64,000 nt of DNA from Stagnihabitans sp038231395 (GTDB lineage: Bacteria > Pseudomonadota > Alphaproteobacteria > Rhodobacterales > Rhodobacteraceae): NCBI GenBank assembly GCA_038231395.1, contig JBBRLL010000015.1, forward strand, positions 24,276 through 88,275. Reading direction: 5' to 3'. Below, one piece after another: positions 52,115-60,870 of the stretch (position 1 is the stretch's first letter; each line of letters opens with the position of its first letter). Below the pieces are notes generated by a model. The model was given only the letters and a program-made list of their open reading frames with translations, was not told where the DNA came from and searched no databases. A program made the position numbers and the translations under genes.

Positions 52115-52558
52115 AGCTTTGGCGCGGCCTTACTTGTGATCGCTGTTTTAGGCACGGCGGCAGAGCAGCGCCCCCGTGTCGATAGCCTAAATAACCCACA
52201 ATCCCTTGCGGGGATAAAACCCGAGCAAGACGACAAGGTTATACCATGGTGCCGCGTCGCAACGGTGCCTTGAAGCGGAAGGGTTCGTGTCACCAAAACC
52301 GCGTTGAGGGGCTGATTGGTCCCGTCCGCTCAAGGGCTGCTTCGGCTGGCGAAACCAAACTGGGCTTAACCACCCGGTTGGCAATGGCGACAGTCTTCTG
52401 GCGCAGCAACTGCGTTATTTTTCAGAAGTTGACCTGACGCTTGACCCGCAGATCGTCGGGGAAGGCTCCCGTAGGTGGCATAGTAGCCGCATCTGACTTT
52501 GGCAAAGCACAAACCAAAGCGCAGGTCAGTGCGCACCACCAAAAGCGGAACCATCTGC
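52115..52558. other. 444-base gap after the sugar operon
   Basis: Besides the nested inverted repeat at 52147-52191 I see no gene. One plus frame ending near 52491 reads LLAQQLRYFSEVDLTLDPQI and looks protein-like but has no start codon in a sensible place; it could be a gene remnant. Confidence 0.55.
52147..52191 (+). terminator. Nested inverted repeat downstream of the sugar operon
   Basis: TTTAGGC (52147-52153) pairs with GCCTAAA (52185-52191) and inside it CACGG (52153-52157 region) pairs with CCGTG (52074-like segment at 52174-52178). It begins 33 bases after the last permease stop. No T-run follows, so termination strength is uncertain. Confidence 0.4.
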
Positions 52559-53431
52559 TCAGAACCACTGCCCCGGCTCCATCAGGCCCAAATCCATCAA
52601 CTGCTGACTGTGCCATGTAAAAGGGATGGAGTTGTGCCAGCGGAAGGTGCTGATGACAAACTTTGATCCCGGATTGGTTTTCAGCGCTTTGGCGGTGCGG
52701 AAGCTGGCGACAGCGGTGGTGATGTTGTGGTGCCACTGGCAGGCGTAGGTGTTGTACTCCTCATCCGAAAAGGTGAAATCCGGGCGCAGGGTCAGGCCGG
52801 GTTTGGCGCGGAACAAGGCAACCCGGTCGATCGTGCGGCGGGTATAGGGCACATGTTCTTCGAAACGCCAACGCAAGCCGCCAAAGAAATCCAGTTGCCG
52901 CTCTTTGGGCTGATAATTGTTCGCCGCATCTTTGCGACCCAGAGAGTAGTAGCCCGACCTGTCCAGATGCGCGGTGTCCAGTGAGACGGCGTTGGGGAAG
53001 GCCGAAAGGTCATCGGCATACAGGTCCACCACATAGGACAGCATCGCGTCGCGCCGCTCTTCGGTGTGAAAGGCCAACACCTCCCGGATGTTGCGGGTTT
53101 CGCAGAAGGGGTGAAACAGATACTCGGCGTTGTAGCAATAATACAGCCATTGGCCGGCGGCGGCGGCGATCAGCCGGTTGACAGCGCCGATCATCGCGTG
53201 ATCGGCCAGAACCTCATAGTCGATGCGGTGGACCACCGGCTCCAGTCTTGCATCAACCGGCACTTGCGGGTCGGCCAGCAGCAACACCTGCACAAACCCC
53301 GCGTCGAAGTGATGCTGAAGGGTCGAAGACACCTCTACCGCGTCTTCGGCCAGAATGATGGCGATTGGCCCTTTGCCAAGAGCAGCTTTGCCGTTCAACA
53401 GAAAATCATCAAGCGAAGCGTAGCGCATCAT
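52559..53431 (-). CDS. Glycosyltransferase-2-like hypothetical protein
   Basis: The 290-residue soluble protein begins with IAIILAEDAVEVSSTLQHHFDAGFVQVLLLAD, a beta-alpha-beta start (residues 22-53) resembling the Glyco_tranf_2_4 group in which a conserved HH follows. It continues LYYCYNAEYLF where relatives have an acidic metal motif; no clear DxD remains, so activity is doubtful. Relatives in this bacterial family are unassigned. Its start lies 37 bases from a 12-bp tandem repeat and it is divergent from miaB. Confidence 0.68.
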   Translation of the reverse strand: MMRYASLDDFLLNGKAALGKGPIAIILAEDAVEVSSTLQHHFDAGFVQVLLLADPQVPVDARLEPVVHRIDYEVLADHAMIGAVNRLIAAAAGQWLYYCYNAEYLFHPFCETRNIREVLAFHTEERRDAMLSYVVDLYADDLSAFPNAVSLDTAHLDRSGYYSLGRKDAANNYQPKERQLDFFGGLRWRFEEHVPYTRRTIDRVALFRAKPGLTLRPDFTFSDEEYNTYACQWHHNITTAVASFRTAKALKTNPGSKFVISTFRWHNSIPFTWHSQQLMDLGLMEPGQWF

Positions 53432-53467
53432 TCACCGTTTTGGCCCTTACTACAGGGTATGTCGCAG

Positions 53468-53527
53468 AGGTTTAGGCAGAGGTCTAGGCCGAGCTTTAGG
53501 CAGAGGTTTCGGCACAGGTTTAGGCAG
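53468..53527. repeat. Five-copy 12-bp tandem repeat
   Basis: Units are AGGTTTAGGCAG, AGGTCTAGGCCG, AGCTTTAGGCAG, AGGTTTCGGCAC and AGGTTTAGGCAG in exact 12-bp register. The array lies between the divergent glycosyltransferase-like gene and miaB, inside the leader of the former. Confidence 0.93.
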
Positions 53528-53623
53528 ACTCTCCCAACCAAAGGCTTAACGCAAGAGGGCTGCGGCGTTGCCAAGCGGTACGGGTTGGCGTAAAGGCCTC
53601 AGGTTCCCAACCGTTGTGCGTGC

Positions 53624-54925
53624 ATGTCCGACCTCAAGAAGCTATTCATCAAGACTTACGGCTGTCAGATGAACGTCTATGACAGCGAGCGGATGGCCGA
53701 GGCCATGGCGCCGGACGGCTATGTGGTGACCGAGGTGGCCGAAGAGGCGGACCTTGTCTTGCTGAACACCTGCCATATTCGTGAAAAGGCCGGGGACAAG
53801 CTGTACTCCGACCTTGGCCGCCTGCGTCCGTTGAAAGAGGCGCGGCCCCAGATGAAAATCGGTGTGGCGGGCTGTATCGCGCAGGCGGAAGGGGCCGAGA
53901 TCATTCGGCGAATGCCGCTGGTCGATCTTGTCGTCGGCCCGCAGGCTTACCACCGATTGCCGGAACTGGCGCGGGCCAAGGGGCGGGCGGTGGACACCGA
54001 CTTCCCCGCCGAAACCAAGTTTGATCTGTTGCCAGAGCGGGTCGGCAAGCGCGGCCCCACGGCGTTTCTGACCGTTCAGGAAGGCTGCGACAAGTTCTGC
54101 GCCTTTTGCGTGGTGCCTTATACCCGAGGGGCCGAGGCCAGCCGTCCCTTGGACCGTGTGCTGGCCGAGGCGCGCGGTTTGGTAGAGCGTGGCGTGCGCG
54201 AGGTCACTTTGCTGGGCCAGAACGTCAACGCCTATCATGGTGGGGCAGATGCGGGTCTGGCCAAGCTGATTGACGCCTTGGCGCAGATCGACGGCCTACA
54301 GCGTATCCGCTACATGACCAGCCATCCCAACGACATGGCCGACGATCTGATCCTGGCGCACCGTGATCAGCCAAAGCTGATGCCCTATCTGCACCTGCCG
54401 GTGCAATCAGGGTCGGACCGCATCCTGAAAGCGATGAACCGCAAGCACACCGCCGACGCTTACCTGCGGCTGATTGAACGGTTTCGCGCGATGCGTCCCG
54501 ATATCCTCGTCAGCTCCGATTTCATTGTGGGGTTCCCCGGCGAAACCGATGCGGATTTTGAAGCGACGCTGCACCTGGTGCGGACCGTGGGGTATGGCGC
54601 GGCGTATACGTTCAAATACTCACCACGTCCGGGCACGCCTGCGGCAGAAAAGGCGGAGTTGCCGGATGATGTCACGGACGCGCGGTTGCACGCTTTGCAA
54701 GCCCTGATCATCCGACAGCAGCGCGCCGCACAGGACGCGATGGTGGGGCGGCAAACGACGGTGTTGTACGAAAAACCGGGGCGGATGCCGGGGCAGATGG
54801 TGGGCAAGTCTGAACATCTGATGGCAGTTCATGTGCAACACCAAGGTGCTGCGATAGGCGATCTGGTGCGGGTGACGATCACCGGCGCCTCAACCAATTC
54901 GCTGGCGGCGGTTCCGGTCCTGTAA
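53624..54925 (+). CDS. miaB: tRNA-2-methylthio-N6-dimethylallyladenosine synthase
   Basis: The 433-residue radical-SAM enzyme adds the methylthio group to i6A37 of tRNA. The UPF0004 domain has TYGCQMNVYDSERM, LLNTCHIREKA and GVAGCIAQAEG with the three cluster cysteines. The radical-SAM loop is GCDKFCAFCVVPYTRG near residue 155, and a C-terminal TRAM domain follows. Length is typical. Start ATG 53624 is the usual MxxLKKLFIKTYGC position. Confidence 0.96.
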   Translation: MSDLKKLFIKTYGCQMNVYDSERMAEAMAPDGYVVTEVAEEADLVLLNTCHIREKAGDKLYSDLGRLRPLKEARPQMKIGVAGCIAQAEGAEIIRRMPLVDLVVGPQAYHRLPELARAKGRAVDTDFPAETKFDLLPERVGKRGPTAFLTVQEGCDKFCAFCVVPYTRGAEASRPLDRVLAEARGLVERGVREVTLLGQNVNAYHGGADAGLAKLIDALAQIDGLQRIRYMTSHPNDMADDLILAHRDQPKLMPYLHLPVQSGSDRILKAMNRKHTADAYLRLIERFRAMRPDILVSSDFIVGFPGETDADFEATLHLVRTVGYGAAYTFKYSPRPGTPAAEKAELPDDVTDARLHALQALIIRQQRAAQDAMVGRQTTVLYEKPGRMPGQMVGKSEHLMAVHVQHQGAAIGDLVRVTITGASTNSLAAVPVL

Positions 54926-54947
54926 CCTGATTCTCTACGTCCGGTCC

Positions 54948-54970
54948 GGGCGGCCTGTCGCGGGCCGCCC
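54948..54970 (+). terminator. GC-rich hairpin after miaB
   Basis: GGGCGGCC (54948-54955) pairs with GGCCGCCC (54963-54970) across a seven-base loop, 23 bases after the miaB stop. The following TTCACAGTTT is only partly T-rich. Confidence 0.65.
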
Positions 54971-55216
54971 TTCACAGTTTCGCCACATTGCGGCGCCTTT
55001 GCCCGAATTGGATCATGGCGAAAATGTGGCGGCGGTTTCCAGCTACGCGCCAATCACACGCTCTACTGCGGGCTGGCTCCAAAGCGGAAACAATTTCCTT
55101 TTGAAATCAATGCGTTATCTCTATTTTTCTTTACATCGTCATAACTGTTCGGCATTTCTGTGTCAAAGACGAGGCGAAAGTCGCGGGCTTTTGGGGACAG
55201 TATGGAGGCCTTGGCT

Positions 55217-55819
55217 GTGGAACGTATTTCCAGCGCATTGAAGATAGCGATAGGGGCGGGGGTCCTGTCGGCTGGGCTGTTGAGCGCGAGTTTGGTCGTG
55301 GCGCAAGGGGTGGTGACACCGATTGCGGTACAGGCACCGCAGATTGCGGGAAAGATCATCTGGGGCATCTGGGTCGATGACGACGGCTGCATGCACTATT
55401 GGGCGGATGGCGGGCTTGAGGGCTATATGGTCGATCAGGTTGACCCGAAATCCGGCAGGCCGGTCTGTCTGGTGCGCAACACCTGCCTGACCGCGAACAC
55501 CGATACGCTGTTTGCCACTGACTCGGCGCAGTTGACCACGGATGGGCGTCGGCGTCTGACCGCGTTCTTCCAAAACGCCGGGGCCTTCGGCTATGCCATC
55601 TATGGCCACACCGACAGCCGCGCCTCGGATGAATACAACATCAGCCTGTCTGACCGCCGGGCCAAAGCGGTGGGTGCCGTGGCGCGCTCCGTCGGCGCAG
55701 AGGTGGAGCGGCAGATCGGGTACGGCGAGCGTCAGCCGATCGCGTCCAACGCGACCGTCGACGGCATGCGACAAAACCGCCGGGTTGAGGTGGTCTGCTA
55801 CACGTGGGGGAAAAACTGA
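55217..55819 (+). CDS. OmpA-family outer-membrane protein with an N-terminal two-cysteine motif
   Basis: The 200-residue protein has a signal peptide (SSALKIAIGAGVLSAG to SLVVAQG), then a short domain GC..YW.DGGLEGY..DQVDPKSGRPVC near residues 55-85. The C-terminal OmpA peptidoglycan-binding domain has TLFATDSAQLT, IYGHTDSRASDEYN and LSDRRAKAV with the conserved Asp and Arg. I chose GTG 55217 because GGAGG lies eight bases upstream. It overlaps the next gene by one base, and the two proteins share the cysteine motif. Confidence 0.88.
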   Translation: MERISSALKIAIGAGVLSAGLLSASLVVAQGVVTPIAVQAPQIAGKIIWGIWVDDDGCMHYWADGGLEGYMVDQVDPKSGRPVCLVRNTCLTANTDTLFATDSAQLTTDGRRRLTAFFQNAGAFGYAIYGHTDSRASDEYNISLSDRRAKAVGAVARSVGAEVERQIGYGERQPIASNATVDGMRQNRRVEVVCYTWGKN

Positions 55820-56157
55820 TGCGCATTGTTCACCTCACAGTGGTTTTCGCGGCGATGTCCCTATCGGCTTGCACCGGGTTGACGCCCTTCCGCAGCGGTT
55901 CTGACACGATCATCGCGTCCAACCACGACACCGGAATTGACAGCCATACGCTGTCGGATGGCCATGCCGCCATCGCCTATGACCCAAGCGGTTGTCAGGT
56001 CTGGATCATCGATGATGGCGTTGAAGGCTATGCCGGTCGCCGTTATGACCCGAAAACCGGGCTGCCGGTCTGCAACAACCTGTATGCTCCGGGCACCGTA
56101 CTTGGCGACTACCGCGCCCAAAGCCCGAACATCCCGGACTGGCACCCGACCTACTAA
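55819..56157 (+). CDS. Small lipoprotein sharing the two-cysteine motif
   Basis: The 112-residue product begins MRIVHLTVVFAAMSLSAC, with lipobox LSAC (Cys 18). Its middle has GCQVWIIDDGVEGY and DPKTGLPVC, which aligns without gaps over 28 residues with the OmpA-type neighbour (about half identical). No other domain is seen. ATG 55819 overlaps the upstream stop (TGATG), so both are made together and probably act together in the envelope. Confidence 0.82.
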   Translation: MRIVHLTVVFAAMSLSACTGLTPFRSGSDTIIASNHDTGIDSHTLSDGHAAIAYDPSGCQVWIIDDGVEGYAGRRYDPKTGLPVCNNLYAPGTVLGDYRAQSPNIPDWHPTY

Positions 56158-56228
56158 AACCCGAACAACCAATGCCGGGTTGACCAAGCGAGGATAAGAT
56201 CCATTCAAAGGTGAAGATTGAAAGTTAT

Positions 56229-56257
56229 GGGGTCGCAGTACGCTGCGGCCCCTTTTT
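56229..56257 (+). terminator. Rho-independent terminator after the lipoprotein gene
   Basis: GGGGTCGCAG (56229-56238) and CTGCGGCCCC (56243-56252) form a ten-pair stem with G-T wobble, a TACG loop, and a directly following TTTTT. It separates the OmpA/lipoprotein pair from phoH. Confidence 0.88.
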
Positions 56258-56418
56258 CGTTTGGCCTTTCAGTGACCGTTTTGTCATCGGTTTGTCGCAT
56301 GATTGAGCAACTGTGAACAGGTGGGCCGATTCCACACTGGACAGAATGCCCCGATAGCCCCACACTTTGCGTACAACCTGACAGCTTCGACTGAATCTAG
56401 CACCAGAAGGAGAGCCCA

Positions 56419-57468
56419 TTGGGCATCAGCGCGCTGACCCCCCCGACCCGTCCGGAAGACCTCGTCGAGATATTGATGGAGTTCCCGGACAATCGTCTTC
56501 TGATCGAGTTGTGCGGCGAGTTTGACCGCAACCTCGCGCAGGTCGAACACCAGACCGGAGTGCATGTTCTGCGGCGCGGCAACCGGTTGGCAGTGATTGG
56601 CGACAAATCAGCCAGAGAGCAAGCCGCCGCCGTATTGCGCGGACTTTATGCCCGGCTGGAGGCTGGCAAGCATATTTCTGCCGGTGATATTGACGGGTCG
56701 ATCCGCATGGGCCGCGCCGCAGTTGGCAAGGCTGCATCTGACCGGACGGGCGGTGATGCACTGCGGCAAGACACTGAACAGATTGAAATGTTTCAGGGCG
56801 GCAAGATGGAATTGCGCACCCGCAAAAAGGGTGTCGAGGCGCGGACAGAGGCGCAAAAAGCCTATGTCGCCAACCTGTTCTCTCACGAGATGGGCTTTGG
56901 CATCGGGCCTGCGGGCACCGGCAAGACCTATCTGGCGGTGGCCGTTGGCGTCACCATGCTGATTTCCGGCGCTGTCGAAAAGATCATCCTGTCACGTCCG
57001 GCGGTTGAGGCGGGCGAGCGTCTGGGCTTTCTGCCCGGCGACATGAAGGAAAAGATCGACCCCTACATGCAGCCCCTGTACGACGCGCTGAATGATTTTC
57101 TGCTCGCCAAGCAGATGGAAAAGCTGGTGGCCGACAAGCGGATAGAGATTGCTCCCCTTGCCTTCATGCGCGGGCGCACGCTGTCCAACGCTTATGTGGT
57201 GCTGGACGAAGCGCAGAACGCCACATCGATGCAGATGAAGATGTTCCTGACCCGCTTGGGCGAAGGCAGCCGCATGGTGATCACCGGCGACCGCACGCAA
57301 GTTGACCTGCCGCGCGGCACCTCATCCGGTCTGGCCGAGGCGGAGCGTATCCTGAAAGGTGTCAAGGGCGTCAGCTTCAACTACTTCACCTCGAAAGATG
57401 TGGTGCGCCACCCCTTGGTCGGCCGCATCATCGAGGCTTATGAGGCCGACGAAGCCCACGGCGCTTGA
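56419..57468 (+). CDS. phoH: PhoH-like ATPase (YbeZ type)
   Basis: The 349-residue P-loop ATPase/RNA-helicase-like protein has FDRNLAQVEHQTGVHVLRRGN near residues 37-57 (KH-like part), Walker A GPAGTGKTYLAVAVG near residue 166 and Walker B YVVLDEAQNATSMQMKMFLTR near residue 257. It is thought to act with YbeY in rRNA maturation. TTG 56419 is the start, behind AGAAGGAGAGCCCA. Unlike in relatives, ybeY and corC do not follow; a glycosyltransferase gene does. Confidence 0.94.
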   Translation: MGISALTPPTRPEDLVEILMEFPDNRLLIELCGEFDRNLAQVEHQTGVHVLRRGNRLAVIGDKSAREQAAAVLRGLYARLEAGKHISAGDIDGSIRMGRAAVGKAASDRTGGDALRQDTEQIEMFQGGKMELRTRKKGVEARTEAQKAYVANLFSHEMGFGIGPAGTGKTYLAVAVGVTMLISGAVEKIILSRPAVEAGERLGFLPGDMKEKIDPYMQPLYDALNDFLLAKQMEKLVADKRIEIAPLAFMRGRTLSNAYVVLDEAQNATSMQMKMFLTRLGEGSRMVITGDRTQVDLPRGTSSGLAEAERILKGVKGVSFNYFTSKDVVRHPLVGRIIEAYEADEAHGA

Positions 57469-57636
57469 AGCAAACGCAAAAAAGCACAACCCGGTTTGGC
57501 TGCCGGAATGCCTATGTGCTTGCGACCGGGCAAACAGCGATCGGTTCGTGCGATTAGAGGGTCGCAGAACCGATTTGCGCTTGCACCGAGGGATGGTTTT
57601 CCGGCAAGCCGTGGCATCGATTGTTGAGAGGCCAGT

Positions 57637-59454
57637 TTGCGGGAGGATATTGCCAAGACCAGGATTGCGCTGACCGGCTCCGTTGGCGGGCAGGTTCTGC
57701 AAGCGTTGATCTGGCCGGACCCGCAAGTTCATCCTGACCCAAGGCTGACCTTCCGGCTTGGTGCGGGCGTAACGGTTCCTTCCCCCGGCATTGTCCAGTT
57801 TGAACCGGACGGGGTTCTGGGGTTGAATACCGCTTACAACCTGTTCTCCTGGGTCAAATGGCATCGCGAATGCGGCATCCGCAACCTGATCCTGACCCTG
57901 CATGGCACGGGCAGGTTTGCGGTAGAGGTTGCAGCTGAACAGACCTACGACCGGACCACCCTGCGCCTTGACCTGACCCTGGTCGAGGATAAGCCCTGTC
58001 CGGTTGATCTGACCGATTGGCTTGGTGACCGTCATGAAAGCGTGGTGTCGGTTACTCTGCGGGCGATGTCGCCGGGTACGATCTCGGCGGTGAACTGGGT
58101 TACCCCGCAACCGGCAAAGCGCCAGCCGAAGATGCTGTTGAGCGTCACCACCTTTCGGCGCGAAAAGGCCGCCACCGCAACCGCCCTGCGTATCGACGCC
58201 GCGTTGCAGGGCCATCCCCTGTCAGAGGCGCTGCATTTGTTGGTGGTGGACAACGGCAACACTCTGACCCTGCCGCCGTTGTCGCATGTGACATTGGTCC
58301 GCAACCGCAATCTGGGCGGTGCCGGTGGTTTTGCCCGTGGTCTGGCCGAGGCTATGGCGCGGGGCTACACCTATTGCCTGTTCATGGATGATGACGCCTG
58401 GGTTGATCTTGCCTCCATCGTCCGGACTTGGGTTTTTCTGGCCAACGTTACCGACCCTGCAGTTGCCATCTCTGGCACGCTGACCCGCGCCGATGAGCCG
58501 ACAGTGGTTTGGGAACATGCCGCCGTGTTTGACGGCGGGTGTCGTCGGCTGTTTGCCGATCTTCATCTGTTGGATGCCGACGACCTGGCCGAAGTGGAAC
58601 TGTCGTCGGGGCGCGATCTTCTGCGCAATGTCTATGGTGCGTTCTGGTACTTTGCCTTTCCGGTGTCTGCGGTGCGCCATTGGCCCTTTCCGTCTTTCGT
58701 GCGCGGCGATGATGTGAACTTCTCTATCGTCAACCCGTTTCGGGTCCTGACCCTTCCGGGGGTGATCAGTTATCAGGCCGATGATTTCGCCGACAAGGAC
58801 ACGTCGATGTCGCAATACCTCAGTCTGCGTGGCGATCTGTTACAACTGGTGCTGTTGGACCATATGCCAAAGCGTTTTCGGTCGGCGCTGCGTGCGCCGT
58901 GCGTCTTCTTCATGCGGATGCTGATCATGCAACGCATGGACTCGCTGCACGCGCTTAATCTGGCGGTTGAGGATATTTTGACCGGCCCGGACTATTTCGC
59001 CGCCAATCCGGACCTGGCTGCGCGACGGGCTGAGCTTTCGGCCCTGCGGTTGCGCGAAATCTGGACGCCGGTCACCAAAGCCCTTCCCGCACTTCAGCAA
59101 TCGGTTGACCCGGAGGCCGGCTGGCAAAGGCTTTTGATGAAGCTTTCGATGAACGGGTTCCTGCTGCCGTTCTTTGGTCGCTGGGGCAACCGGATACATT
59201 TGCCGCGCAACGATCGCAGGCTGGTCCGCAATTGCTGGGGTGCAGCGCAGATCACCTTTCTGTCGCCGGACGGGATGCAGGCCATGACGGTGCGGCACGA
59301 CAAAGCGATCATTCTGCGGGAGGGTTTTCGGATGACGTGGAACCTGCTGCGCATGGCGTTTGGCTTTCGGCGGTTGCGCAAGACCTGGCTGACAGGTTTC
59401 CCCAATCTGACCTCGGAAGAGTTTTGGCAATCGAAGTTCCGCGACCCGGAATAG
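57637..59454 (+). CDS. GlfT2-like galactofuranosyltransferase
   Basis: The 605-residue protein has the layout of GlfT2. There is an N-terminal beta-rich domain (FEPDGVLGLNTAYNLFSWVKW near residue 56). A GT-A family 2 domain follows with VVDNGN and NRNLGGAGGFARGL near residue 225, and metal-binding MDDDAW near residue 252. A helical C-terminal domain comes last. It probably adds galactofuranose or a similar sugar to a surface glycan at the cytoplasmic membrane. TTG 57637 behind GAGAGGCC is the likely start. No other glycan genes are nearby. Confidence 0.87.
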   Translation: MREDIAKTRIALTGSVGGQVLQALIWPDPQVHPDPRLTFRLGAGVTVPSPGIVQFEPDGVLGLNTAYNLFSWVKWHRECGIRNLILTLHGTGRFAVEVAAEQTYDRTTLRLDLTLVEDKPCPVDLTDWLGDRHESVVSVTLRAMSPGTISAVNWVTPQPAKRQPKMLLSVTTFRREKAATATALRIDAALQGHPLSEALHLLVVDNGNTLTLPPLSHVTLVRNRNLGGAGGFARGLAEAMARGYTYCLFMDDDAWVDLASIVRTWVFLANVTDPAVAISGTLTRADEPTVVWEHAAVFDGGCRRLFADLHLLDADDLAEVELSSGRDLLRNVYGAFWYFAFPVSAVRHWPFPSFVRGDDVNFSIVNPFRVLTLPGVISYQADDFADKDTSMSQYLSLRGDLLQLVLLDHMPKRFRSALRAPCVFFMRMLIMQRMDSLHALNLAVEDILTGPDYFAANPDLAARRAELSALRLREIWTPVTKALPALQQSVDPEAGWQRLLMKLSMNGFLLPFFGRWGNRIHLPRNDRRLVRNCWGAAQITFLSPDGMQAMTVRHDKAIILREGFRMTWNLLRMAFGFRRLRKTWLTGFPNLTSEEFWQSKFRDPE

Positions 59455-59460
59455 CCCGGT

Positions 59461-60264
59461 CTAGGGCATCAGCTGTCCGCCGTTCACCTCGATCACTTGC
59501 CCGATGATATAGCCGGACAACGCCCGGCTGGCGAGAAACAGGTAAGCCCCCACGCAATCTTCCGCCACGCCAAGACGACCTTGCGGCACCGTGCCAAGCG
59601 CGACTTTCAACTGCGCTTCGGTCGAATAGCGCTCGTGGAACGGCGTGGTGATGACCCCGGGGGCCACCGCGTTGACCCGGATGCCGAAGGGGATCAGCTC
59701 TTTGGCCAGCCCGCGCGTCATGTCGTGGACGAAGGCTTTGGAGGAGCCATAAAGCCCGGCCCCGCCCGATGCCCCGTTGCGTGCCGCAATCGAGGTGGTG
59801 TTGATGATAAAGCCGCTGTCATTCTGGGCTGCGGCCTTCAGATGCGGGATCGCCGCAGCACTGGCCACCACGACCGAGCGGGCGTTCAGATCCATGATCT
59901 CGTCATAATCGGTTTCCGAGGCGTTTTCATAGCTGATCCGCCGCACCATGCCGCCCGCGTTGTTGATCAAACCGTCCAGCCGCCCGAAGGCCGCCACGGC
60001 CTGCGCCACGGCAGACCTTGCGCCATCGCCGGTGGACATATCGGCCCGGATCAGCGCGGCGCGACCACCTGTCGCTGCGATCTGCGCGGCCACAGCCTCT
60101 GCCGCCGCGATGCTGGCGTTGTAATGCAGGCCAACCCAAGCGCCCTGGGCGGCAAACTCTTGCGCCAAAGCGGCACCAATCCCGGTGGAGGCCCCGGTGA
60201 TCAGCACCGCCTTGCCCGCCAGATCGGGAATTTTCGTGCCGGTGACAGTTTGGCCTGTGGTCAT
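59461..60264 (-). CDS. SDR-family oxidoreductase
   Basis: The 267-residue short-chain dehydrogenase has VLITGASTGIGAALA near residue 20, INNAGGMVRR near residue 101, INTTSIAARNG with the serine, YGSSKAF near residue 172 with Tyr and Lys, and the C-terminal IEVNGGQL. Its ATG overlaps the cmk stop (ATGA), so it is translated with cmk. Substrate is unknown; the coupling to a nucleotide kinase is probably only organisational. Confidence 0.9.
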   Translation of the reverse strand: MTTGQTVTGTKIPDLAGKAVLITGASTGIGAALAQEFAAQGAWVGLHYNASIAAAEAVAAQIAATGGRAALIRADMSTGDGARSAVAQAVAAFGRLDGLINNAGGMVRRISYENASETDYDEIMDLNARSVVVASAAAIPHLKAAAQNDSGFIINTTSIAARNGASGGAGLYGSSKAFVHDMTRGLAKELIPFGIRVNAVAPGVITTPFHERYSTEAQLKVALGTVPQGRLGVAEDCVGAYLFLASRALSGYIIGQVIEVNGGQLMP

Positions 60265-60857
60265 GGTTTTGCCCTTTCAAGACGGGAGGTGACGGCGGCA
60301 ATGGCAGTGGCTACGGCATCTTCCACACTCAGCGTCGAGGTATCCAGCACAATCGCATCCTGTGCCGGTTTCAAGGGGGCCGCTGCGCGCGACATGTCGC
60401 GGGCATCACGCTCGCGCACCTCTGCCAAAACCTGCGCTGCATCGCCGCCCACCTCCAGCCAGCGGCGATGGGCGCGGACTTGCGGGCTGGCGGTCACGAA
60501 CAGCTTCACCTCGGCCTGCGGGCAGATCACGGTGCCGATGTCGCGGCCATCCAGAACGGCACCGCCTTCGGTCCGTGAAAAGCTGCGCTGAAACGCTGTC
60601 AGGGCGTCGCGCACCTCTGCGATGGCGGCGACACGGCTGGCGACCTGTCCGGCCTGAAGCGAGCGTAAATCGCCTCGCGACAGGTCAGCGGGCGACAGGT
60701 TGCGCGCCGCAGCCACCGGATCGCCACCCTTGGCCCCCACGGCCCGGTACAAGAGCCCCGTGTCCAGATGCGCAAAGCCGAAATGGTCGGCCACGGCGCG
60801 GCTGATCGTGCCTTTGCCCGCCGCCGCAGGGCCGTCAATCGCCACCGTAAAGATCAT
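60261..60857 (-). CDS. cmk: Cytidylate kinase
   Basis: The 198-residue kinase phosphorylates CMP and dCMP. IDGPAAAGKGTISRAVA near residue 8 is the P-loop, LDTGLLYRAVG follows, and VLDGRDIGTVICP near residue 100 is the CMP-binding segment. VRERDARDMSRAAAPLKPAQD is the lid. ATG 60857 (MIFTVAIDG) is the usual start. It lies near aroA, a frequent bacterial neighbour. Confidence 0.95.
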   Translation of the reverse strand: MIFTVAIDGPAAAGKGTISRAVADHFGFAHLDTGLLYRAVGAKGGDPVAAARNLSPADLSRGDLRSLQAGQVASRVAAIAEVRDALTAFQRSFSRTEGGAVLDGRDIGTVICPQAEVKLFVTASPQVRAHRRWLEVGGDAAQVLAEVRERDARDMSRAAAPLKPAQDAIVLDTSTLSVEDAVATAIAAVTSRLERAKP

Positions 60858-60870
60858 CGCCCCCCCGTTG

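Noticed and set aside
52246..52500. A gene in the gap after the sugar operon
   Set aside because: A protein-like stretch (LLAQQLRYFSEVDLTLDPQI) is seen but without a start codon, ribosome-binding site or recognised domain; kept only as a possible remnant.
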